Below are positions 9,538-16,602 of a stretch of 64,000 nt of DNA, piece after piece (position 1 is the first letter of the stretch; each line of letters opens with the position of its first letter). The notes beneath the pieces were generated by a model. The model was given only the letters and a program-made list of their open reading frames with translations, ran no database searches and was not told the DNA's origin. The stretch comes from an uncultured Cytophagales bacterium. Lineage in GTDB: Bacteria > Bacteroidota > Bacteroidia > Cytophagales > Cyclobacteriaceae. The stretch lies in contig CAJXNP010000005.1 of NCBI GenBank assembly GCA_913057175.1, positions 248,001-312,000 on the forward strand. The letters run 5' to 3'. The translations under genes and the position numbers were made by a program.

Positions 9538-10419
9538 ATGATTGAATTACCAGTTGTAGAAGAAAACAAAAGCCCGAGAAGAAAAAAACCTGATTGGTTA
9601 AGAGTTAAACTTCCAATCGGTAAGGAATACCAAAAAGTAAGGGGCCTTGTCGATAAATATAAATTACATACTATTTGTGAGAGTGGGAACTGTCCGAATA
9701 TGGGTGAATGCTGGGGCGCCGGGACGGCAACTTTTATGATCCTTGGAAATGTTTGTACCCGTGGATGCTCCTTTTGTGCCGTGGCCACGGGTCGTCCTCC
9801 TGAATATGATGAAGAGGAACCACAGCGAGTCGCAGAAGCCATCGCAAAAATGGGGGTAAAGCATGCTGTTATTACTTCAGTAAACCGCGATGAGTTGAAA
9901 GACAGGGGAGCCGAAATTTGGTACCAGACTGTAGCTTGGACAAAAAAACTTTCTCCTGAAACGACAATCGAAACCCTAATACCTGATGTGAAAGGCAATT
10001 GGGATGCATTATACAGAATGATCAGTGCTGGTCAGGAAGTAGTTTCCCATAACATGGAAACGGTCGAAAGGTTGTATAGAAGGGTGAGGCCACAGGCAAA
10101 ATACCATCGGAGCCTGGAACAGCTGCAGAAAATGAAAGAACACGGTTGTCGGACAAAGTCCGGGATCATGCTCGGTTTGGGAGAAACAGATGATGAGATA
10201 TTTAAAGCCATGGACGATCTGGTCGGTCGGGGGCTGGATATTTTAACACTGGGCCAATACCTGCAGCCAACCAAATTACACCTGGAAGTTATGGAATACA
10301 TACACCCGGATAAATTTGCCATGTTGAGAGAAGAAGGATTGAAACGAGGATTAAAGTATGTGGAGTCCGGTCCGCTGGTGAGATCTTCCTATCATGCAGA
10401 GAGACATGTAAATGTTTAA
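9538..10419 (+). CDS. lipA: Lipoyl synthase
   Basis: Radical SAM enzyme that inserts two sulfurs into protein-bound octanoyl groups to make the lipoyl cofactor of 2-oxoacid dehydrogenase E2 and glycine cleavage H proteins. Both iron-sulfur sites are visible: the auxiliary cluster cysteines C47, C52 and C58 ([12 protein letters not shown]) and the SAM cluster C73, C77, C80 (CTRGCSFC). The C-terminal RSSYHAE segment carries the conserved serine. The 293-residue length is typical. An intrinsic terminator follows 22 bp after the stop. The product serves the type of complex to which the fused E1 (4.1 kb) and LpdA (52.5 kb) belong. Confidence 0.97.
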   Translation: MIELPVVEENKSPRRKKPDWLRVKLPIGKEYQKVRGLVDKYKLHTICESGNCPNMGECWGAGTATFMILGNVCTRGCSFCAVATGRPPEYDEEEPQRVAEAIAKMGVKHAVITSVNRDELKDRGAEIWYQTVAWTKKLSPETTIETLIPDVKGNWDALYRMISAGQEVVSHNMETVERLYRRVRPQAKYHRSLEQLQKMKEHGCRTKSGIMLGLGETDDEIFKAMDDLVGRGLDILTLGQYLQPTKLHLEVMEYIHPDKFAMLREEGLKRGLKYVESGPLVRSSYHAERHVNV

Positions 10420-10440
10420 AAGAAATTAAAGACCAACAAA

Positions 10441-10472
10441 AAAAGGCCCTGAAATCCCATTCAGGGCCTTTT
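10441..10472 (+). terminator. Intrinsic terminator downstream of lipA
   Basis: A perfect 12-bp inverted repeat (AAAAGGCCCTGA / TCAGGGCCTTTT) with an 8-nt loop is followed by further Ts, 22 bp after the lipA stop codon. Confidence 0.85.
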
Positions 10473-10547
10473 TTGTTGATAAGGAGGCCCTACCTGAAAA
10501 TACGAATAGACTGATTTAAAGGGGGTTACCCATTGAATAGCAAAAAT

Positions 10548-10591
10548 AAAAACCCCGAAATTAGCTGTAAATAGCTTTTTTCGGGGTTTTT
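10548..10591. terminator. Hairpin upstream of the transposase, probably a bidirectional terminator
   Basis: A 13-bp inverted repeat (AAAAACCCCGAAA / TTTCGGGGTTTTT) encloses a loop that itself contains AGCT repeats. T runs flank it on both strands. It lies between the lipA terminator and the transposase start (10640) and may shield the insertion sequence from read-through transcription. Confidence 0.6.
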
Positions 10592-10639
10592 GATTTGTTA
10601 TTTTGTAGTGTCTAAATACAAATAACGCTACAAAATACA

Positions 10640-11974
10640 ATGGACACAGAGCTTTTCCAACCTGAAGACTATTTAACTCCAAAATGGTATTTATTTAAGA
10701 ACAGCAACCTCGGCAAGATCCACGATAGTATACCCTGGGACCAACTGGCTGATTGTTTACCAGAAGAGAACATCGGCCCGGGAGCGCCAAGGTGGTTTTC
10801 AGCCCAAGGAATGTTTGGATTGATGTTTTTAAAATCATATTTGAACATCAGCGATGAAAAATTGATTGAACGATTCAATACTGATTGGAGCCTACAATTA
10901 TTTTGTAACAAGCTTCTCAAAGATTGCCAACGGATCAAGGATAAGGCAATTATCAGCAGGATCAGGACCTATGTTGCCACTCATACCGATTGGCAACAAC
11001 TCCAGGATGTTTTGATCAACCACTGGAAGCGGGATATGAATAACACACATGTCCTGCTGATGGACGCTACTTGTTACGAAAGCTACATTCGTTTCCCCAC
11101 AGATGTAAAGCTGCTATGGGAGAGTTGCCATTGGATTTTTGAAAAGCAACTTTACAGGTGGTGTAAAATAGTAGGTATGAAAAGGCCCAGGTCAAAATAC
11201 CTTGATCAGAAGAGGCGACAGTTAGACTTTGACCGAAGACGAAGGAAGCCGTATCAACTCGCTATGAAGCGGAAGAAATCATTGATCTATCTGCTTGAAA
11301 AAGGGATTGACCAGCTTCAGGAAGTGTTGGATTCTCATCCACTAATCGAGCTGAAACAATCAGAAAGGGCATATTTGCGTACAATCAGGAAAGTATTAGA
11401 GCAGCAACAGTTTCTGCTCACCCATCCCGCCAAAGAGCTTAAAGACCGGATCGTGTCACTGCCAAAGCCATATGTGAGGCCTATCGTCCGTGGCAAGGAG
11501 ACCAAACGTGTGGAATTCGGAATGAAAGCCCACATCCTTCAGGTAGATGGCATATGTATTTTTGACCACCTGAGTTTTAATGCGTTCAATGAATCCACCA
11601 GGTTAAAGATCAGTACCTTAAAACACAGACAAGCTTTTCGTGACTTATACCAGTTAGGTGCTGATCGGATATATGCCACCAATGCCAATCGAAAATACCT
11701 GACCGGTAAAAAGATCTTCACCTGCTTTCCAAGGAAGGGACATCAGGTGGATACAAAGGCAGAAAAACAACTCAGAAGCGCCATTGCCAGCCAAAGGGCC
11801 ACCGTATTGGAAGGTAGTTTTGGAACCCATAAGATCAGCTACGGACTTGGTAAGGTAAAAGCCAAAAGCATGAAGAATGAGATAGTTTGGGTCTTCTTTG
11901 GAGTGATGACAGCCAATGCCGTTAAGATCAGCAAACGAACCGCACAAGCCCCTCCGCTACTGAAAGCCGCCTGA
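10640..11974 (+). mobile_element. Insertion sequence transposase gene, DDE type (IS5/IS1182-like with DUF772-type N-terminus)
   Basis: 444-residue transposase. The N-terminal part (PRWFSAQGMFGLMFLKSYLNISDEKLIERFN) matches the InsH/DUF772-type domain. The catalytic core starts at MDATCYESYIRFPTDVKLLW, the usual first-Asp segment, followed by a basic insert (PRSKYLDQKRRQL), a second-Asp segment (VDGICIFDHLSF) and GADRIYATNANRKYL before the C-terminal Glu region. The frame is intact, so the element may be active. I could not find convincing terminal inverted repeats or a target duplication, so element borders are unknown; it lies within about 10480-12130. The exact IS family is uncertain. Confidence 0.85.
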
Positions 11975-12844
11975 ACCAAAAAAGTCAAGTTCACAGGATA
12001 GGTACGTCCAAGCTTCAAAAAACCTAGGATTAGTACAACATCACCACTAAAAATCACCGTAATTTGTACTTTTCGAAGAAAAAGAAAAGAGTAAAACTCA
12101 TTAAATACAAAAAATTGAACCAAGGTTCACTCAATTAAATAATTTACACCTCCATAAAAAACAATTTTCAAGGAAGGCCTAAGGAGTTTCAACTTCCAAG
12201 ATGGGACTCCTACGCCCGGTTTTTTTCAATTTTTTGTTAAACCTTTGCGTAAAGATTCATGAGTACAGAAACTCACAGAGCAAAAGAAGAAAGATATTGA
12301 AGATAAATTTCATGGTTTAAATTAGGTTGTTTGGTTGTTTGGTGAAAGCGGAGGGCGTAAGGCTCTTCGCTTTTCTTTTTTAGTCTATGGGATAATCAAA
12401 CCAAGCACAATTCCTGCCTTAGCTCTTCACTGACGGTATTTGTAGATACTTACACCGTAAATTAAAGAATAACAATGACTTGGTAGAAAAGCCATTCTCA
12501 GTGATCACTGTGATTCTTTGAGAAACTTTGTGTTACAGCTTCTAAGAGCTATTTCACAAAGATCGCAGAGTAGCGCAAAGGTTCACAGAGGGAAAGAAAT
12601 CAACCGAAAATGGAGGATTAGACTATTTAAAACTGCTCCCGATAAGAGTAACAAGTTCCAACTTCTAAGATGGCACCCCTGTGGCCGGTTTTTATCAATT
12701 TTTTGTTAAACCTTTGCGTAAAGATTCATGAGTCAGAAGCTAAAAGAGTAGAAAGACAAAAGATATTGAAGATAAATTTCATGGTTTAAATTAGGTTGTT
12801 TGGTTGTTTGGTAAAAGCGGAGGGCGCAAGGCTCTTCGCTTTTC
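11975..12844. other. Gene-free stretch downstream of the insertion sequence
   Basis: 870 bp without a supported gene. It holds two ~200-bp direct repeats (listed separately) and, between them near 12515-12590, degenerate A/C/G-rich words of the type CACAAAG / CGCAGAG / CACAGAG that recur in many Bacteroidota intergenic regions. A short palindrome GAACCAAGGTTC lies at about 12116-12127. Open frames here show no coding character. Confidence 0.6.
12186..12381. repeat. Direct repeat, copy 1 (~196 bp)
   Basis: Copy 1 of a pair with 12655-12853. Shared blocks include the stretch around TTTTTTGTTAAACCTTTGCG and AAGATTCATGAGT, the run AGATATTGAAGATAAATTTC, and the tail TAGGTTGTTTGGTTGTTTGG. The end forms a G.U-rich hairpin (AAAGCGGAGGGC ... 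GGCTCTTCGCTTT) followed by Ts, so each copy may end in a terminator. Confidence 0.85.
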
Positions 12845-12853
12845 TTATTTTTT
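12655..12853. repeat. Direct repeat, copy 2 (~199 bp), overlapping the end of a rhomboid gene
   Basis: Second copy of the 12186-12381 repeat, with the same order of blocks and scattered substitutions. Its last bases include the stop codon and final Lys codons of the minus-strand rhomboid gene ending at 12845, and its terminal hairpin lies just past that stop. Confidence 0.85.
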
Positions 12854-13729
12854 ACTGGCGTTGAATAATTTTTCCTTTTCTTCTTTGGTCAGACTTTCAT
12901 ATCCACGCTCGGAGATCTTATCCAGTATCTTGTCAATTTCATCCTGCGACACCTGGTCCTTGGTATTTTTAGCAGAGAAAGTAGCCGATTTTGTTTTTTT
13001 GCGATGGGAGACCTTTATTTTGGGTTTCGGTTTAAAGAGGTTCTTGAAAAATTCCATCACTTTAAATACCCAGACTCCGAGCTCATTTCCTTTTTGCAAT
13101 TGTTTGGTGTAGAGATATCCGACGCCTACACCGGCAAGATGGGCTAAGTTACCACCAACATTTATACCAAGAAGCAGATCATATAGACTAATAAAAATAA
13201 AGAATAAAGCAATGTAGATAATCTTTACAGGCCCAAAGAAAAGTAAGAAGAATTTGTATTCAGGTAATAACACAGCTGTTGCGATTACAATTGCATAAAT
13301 TGCCCCAGATGCACCAACCATACCACTGCTTCCCAAAACGGGAAATAAGGTGTAAATAAAAACAAAGATCAATGCCCCTGAAAGCGCCCCGATTACATAA
13401 AGATTAATCAGCTTTTGACTTCCCAGATATTCAGTAAAAAGTCTGCCAAACCAATAAAGAACAATCATGTTCATCAATATGTGTAGTATGCCTCCGTGGT
13501 TAAAGGCATATGTGATCGCAGTCCATGGGCGATAAATGAATTCATACAGGTCTGGTGGTATTACGAATTGTTTAATTATAAACTCTGAAACAGATGCCAG
13601 TCCTACATGTTTCAGTTGTGATATCAAAAACAATCCCACAAAAACGATCACATTGATCAGGATCAGCTGAGCAACCGCATTGTTGGGCCTGTTCCAGGCA
13701 TTTTTAAAATCGTCAAGTATCGTATTCAT
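12845..13729 (-). CDS. Rhomboid family intramembrane serine protease (second of a tandem pair)
   Basis: 294-residue polytopic membrane protein of the rhomboid family, which cleaves transmembrane segments inside the bilayer. The catalytic serine motif GASGAIYAI and the histidine segment NLAHLAGVGVGYL are present, as is the upstream HGGILHILMNMIVLYWFGRLF with the oxyanion HxxxN. A cytosolic C-terminal tail of ~90 residues is highly charged (KPKPKIKVSHRKK ... SLTKEEKEKLF). It lies 9 bp downstream of another rhomboid gene in a minus-strand operon with mutL. Its natural substrates are unknown. Confidence 0.92.
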   Translation of the reverse strand: MNTILDDFKNAWNRPNNAVAQLILINVIVFVGLFLISQLKHVGLASVSEFIIKQFVIPPDLYEFIYRPWTAITYAFNHGGILHILMNMIVLYWFGRLFTEYLGSQKLINLYVIGALSGALIFVFIYTLFPVLGSSGMVGASGAIYAIVIATAVLLPEYKFFLLFFGPVKIIYIALFFIFISLYDLLLGINVGGNLAHLAGVGVGYLYTKQLQKGNELGVWVFKVMEFFKNLFKPKPKIKVSHRKKTKSATFSAKNTKDQVSQDEIDKILDKISERGYESLTKEEKEKLFNASKK

Positions 13730-13738
13730 TTTCAGTAT

Positions 13739-14344
13739 CTAATATCTGTGATCCTGTCTTTGCCAGATCTTTATCATTATAAACGCAAAAACCATCCCAC
13801 CCAAATGAGCTAAATGGGCCACATTGTCGCTGGGGTCATTGTTGATGGTCGAGAATATGGATATACCTCCTAAAACCAAAGCCAGCCATTTAAGTTTTAT
13901 GGGAATGGGAGGAAAAAGTAAATATACCTGTGTATTGGGAAACAGCATTGCACACCCCATTAATAAGCCATAAACCGCCCCTGAAGCTCCGATCATGGGT
14001 ACATTAAGGTATACGGGACCAAACAACTCAAAATAATTAATCCCTCCAAAAAATACAGCAGCACCAATTCCCGTGACTAAATAGAAGGTAAGGAACCGGT
14101 TTTGTCCCCAATACTGCTCAAGGAACGAGCCGAAAACAACCAACCCTATCATGTTAAAAAAGATATGTCCAAATGATTGATGTGTAAACATGTAGGTAAA
14201 CAGCTGAAATGGCTTAAATAAATCGGATTTAAATGGGAACAATGATAAAAAAGCCAGTGCGTAGCTGAATATATTGACGATAATAAATACGCCAATATTT
14301 ATTATCAATATTCCCTTTACCATTGGGGTTAGTCTTCCAAACAT
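13739..14344 (-). CDS. Rhomboid family intramembrane serine protease (first of a tandem pair)
   Basis: 201-residue rhomboid with about six membrane helices. The HxxxN oxyanion motif (HQSFGHIFFNMIGL), catalytic serine motif GASGAVYGLLMG and catalytic histidine segment NVAHLAHLGGMVF are all intact. It is the minimal six-helix form, without the charged tail of its neighbour. The start is 7 bp after mutL and the second rhomboid follows after 9 bp, so the genes are almost certainly co-transcribed. Confidence 0.93.
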   Translation of the reverse strand: MFGRLTPMVKGILIINIGVFIIVNIFSYALAFLSLFPFKSDLFKPFQLFTYMFTHQSFGHIFFNMIGLVVFGSFLEQYWGQNRFLTFYLVTGIGAAVFFGGINYFELFGPVYLNVPMIGASGAVYGLLMGCAMLFPNTQVYLLFPPIPIKLKWLALVLGGISIFSTINNDPSDNVAHLAHLGGMVFAFIMIKIWQRQDHRY

Positions 14345-14351
14345 ATATTAA

Positions 14352-16181
14352 TCAGTTAAACATCCTTTCAATATTTTTCGCCTCTAAGATATAATAAGTT
14401 TTTTCTCCATTGGGCGTATAATTGGGATTTTCACATCCAAATAATTGATCTATCAGGCTTTGCATTTCTTCCTTGCTCAACGATTTTCCTTTTTTAATGG
14501 CTGCATTTTTTGACATGGCCCTTGAAATGCTTTCCCTTTTGTCATAGGTTGAATCGGCATGATTGCTTTTATAATCTTCCAATAAGCTCAGTAATAGCTC
14601 TTTTCCGGATTTCTGGCTGGATAATGTGGGTGAACCATTGAGTGCAATGGTGTTTTTGCCAAACTGCTCATATGAAAAGCCAAGGTTTCTTACTTCATTA
14701 TCCAGATCCTTCAATAAGGTATAATCTGCCGCGTTCAATTCGATGGTTTCAGGAAAAAGGAACTGCTGAACATGCCCCTGCTGATTTTCCAGGTTCTTTT
14801 TGAATTTTTCAAACAGAATACGCTCATGGGCATTTTGCTGGTCAATGATCATCAATCCGGATTTGACTGAAGTGACAATATAGCTCAGGTCTACCTGGAA
14901 TAGTGCCTTTTCGGTTCCGGACACCTGTCTTGTTTCACCCTCATCAAATTTATTGGCTGCACTCTCAAAGGTAAGATGTTTGGATTCCTTTTCAATATTC
15001 ACCTGTTTTTCAAAACGCTCATTTTCAAACGCATCAAAATAGAGGTTTTCCCAGTTTTTAAGGTTGTCTTTTTCTCTTTGGGATGGCTCTGGCCTTTCAA
15101 AAGTAAATCCTCCGGAATTTTCCTGTTTTTCATCTTTTCGAAAATTCTGGATGAAATTTGTATCCACACTGTAGTCCATAGACGGAGTGAGATTGAACGT
15201 TCCCAATGATTTTTTTACGGTAGATTTCACAATGCTGTATACCGTCCGTTCATCGTCGAATTTTACTTCTGTTTTTGTCGGGTGAACGTTGATGTCAACG
15301 TGTTTTGGGTCCAGTTCGATGAATAACACAAAGAAAGGAAAGCTATTTTCGGGAATCAATCCATGATAGGCATTCACCACTGCATGATTTAAATAGCTAC
15401 TGCGAATAAACCGGTTGTTGACAAAAAAATACTGCTCACCACGTGATTTTTTGGCATTCTCCGGCTTCCCGATATACCCGGTAATTTTTATTTCCTCCAC
15501 CTCCTCCTGGCAGGGCACCAATTGTTCGCGGTAGTTCTTTCCAAATAAATGCACGATTCGCTGACTTAATTTACCTGCTTTCAAGTGGTAGACTTCCAGG
15601 TCATTCTGAAAGAGGTAAAAGGACACCTCCGGATTGGATAAGGCAATCCTGTGAAATTCATCCATGATGTGTCGCAATTCTACAGGATTGGATTTAAGAA
15701 AGTTTCTCCTTGCCGGAACATTGTAAAATAAATTTTTGACAACGATGTTGGTACCTGTAGGCGTTGATACCCCTTCCTGCGATTTGAATTTCGATCCATC
15801 GATAATGATTTGCGTGCCAATGGTATCCTCATCACGCTTGGTTTTCAATTCCACCTGCGCTACCGCTGAGATGGAAGCCAGCGCTTCGCCCCTGAAACCC
15901 ATGGTCCTGATGGAAAACAGGTCCTCGGTCTTGCGGATTTTGGAAGTAGCGTGTCGTTCAAAACACATTCGCGCGTCGGTTTCTGACATCCCCTGACCAT
16001 CATCAATGATCTGAATAAGGGCTTTACCGGCATCTTTCACAATGAGCGTAATGTTTTTGCTTTTCGCATCAATGGCATTTTCCAATAGCTCTTTTACCAC
16101 AGAGGCAGGTCGCTGAACGACTTCTCCTGCTGCAATCTGGTTGGCCAGCGAGTCGGGAAGTAATTGGATAACATCTGTCAT
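14352..16181 (-). CDS. mutL: DNA mismatch repair protein MutL
   Basis: 609-residue MutL, which links mismatch recognition by MutS to strand incision. The GHKL ATPase N-terminus is complete: IAAGEVVQRPASVVKELLENAIDA, DDGQGM, RHATSKI and GFRGEAL, followed by the transducer domain (NNRFIRS, DVNVHPTKTEVKF). The C-terminal dimerisation domain follows a Glu/Lys-rich linker at ~330-420; I do not see the DQHAxxER endonuclease motif in exact form but do see IDQQNAHERILFE, the corresponding segment. The gene lies 6 bp downstream of a small membrane protein gene and 7 bp upstream of the rhomboid pair. Confidence 0.96.
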   Translation of the reverse strand: MTDVIQLLPDSLANQIAAGEVVQRPASVVKELLENAIDAKSKNITLIVKDAGKALIQIIDDGQGMSETDARMCFERHATSKIRKTEDLFSIRTMGFRGEALASISAVAQVELKTKRDEDTIGTQIIIDGSKFKSQEGVSTPTGTNIVVKNLFYNVPARRNFLKSNPVELRHIMDEFHRIALSNPEVSFYLFQNDLEVYHLKAGKLSQRIVHLFGKNYREQLVPCQEEVEEIKITGYIGKPENAKKSRGEQYFFVNNRFIRSSYLNHAVVNAYHGLIPENSFPFFVLFIELDPKHVDINVHPTKTEVKFDDERTVYSIVKSTVKKSLGTFNLTPSMDYSVDTNFIQNFRKDEKQENSGGFTFERPEPSQREKDNLKNWENLYFDAFENERFEKQVNIEKESKHLTFESAANKFDEGETRQVSGTEKALFQVDLSYIVTSVKSGLMIIDQQNAHERILFEKFKKNLENQQGHVQQFLFPETIELNAADYTLLKDLDNEVRNLGFSYEQFGKNTIALNGSPTLSSQKSGKELLLSLLEDYKSNHADSTYDKRESISRAMSKNAAIKKGKSLSKEEMQSLIDQLFGCENPNYTPNGEKTYYILEAKNIERMFN

Positions 16182-16187
16182 CTATGA

Positions 16188-16532
16188 TTATTCGAAAAAT
16201 CTTCTTGTTCTAATGAAAATATAAACAGGAAAAAGTACAACAAAAACCCAAAGCACGGCTGAGCCATAAAAATAATATCCTACAAAGGTTCCCATAAACA
16301 AAATAATCAGCAGGAACTGCATGCCCGACACCCTTGTGTCCTTTTTATAACGTCTCTTAAATGCCTGGGAAATATTATCGCGGTATTGGGCATTTGCACG
16401 ATTATCTTTTTTTAATTCCCGTTTAATTTGTTCGGTACGATTGTTGATTTCCTCCTTGATAGGGTCGTAATATCTGGGCTCATAATTAAATCTTTTATAC
16501 TTTGGAGCTCTTTTAAAAAAGGGGAAAATCAT
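16188..16532 (-). CDS. Small two-helix membrane protein of unknown function
   Basis: 114 residues. The N-terminal ~65 residues are charged and probably helical (RYYDPIKEEINNRTEQIKREL ... AFKRRYKKD), followed by two adjacent hydrophobic helices (QFLLIILFMGTFVGYYFYG and AVLWVFVVLFPVYIFI) and a short basic end. First gene of a minus-strand operon with mutL and two rhomboids, with 6 bp to mutL. No named family is recognised. Its tight placement suggests co-expression but not a function. Confidence 0.75.
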   Translation of the reverse strand: MIFPFFKRAPKYKRFNYEPRYYDPIKEEINNRTEQIKRELKKDNRANAQYRDNISQAFKRRYKKDTRVSGMQFLLIILFMGTFVGYYFYGSAVLWVFVVLFPVYIFIRTRRFFE

Positions 16533-16602
16533 GTAAATTAATTGTTTTTAGGGATACAAATTAAATTGAAATTACGGTTTATAACAAATGGAGTTGTAGA
16601 GT

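Noticed and set aside
10480-12130. Terminal inverted repeats and target duplication of the insertion sequence
   Set aside because: I compared both flanks by eye and found only GGAGG-level matches, too short to define the element ends.
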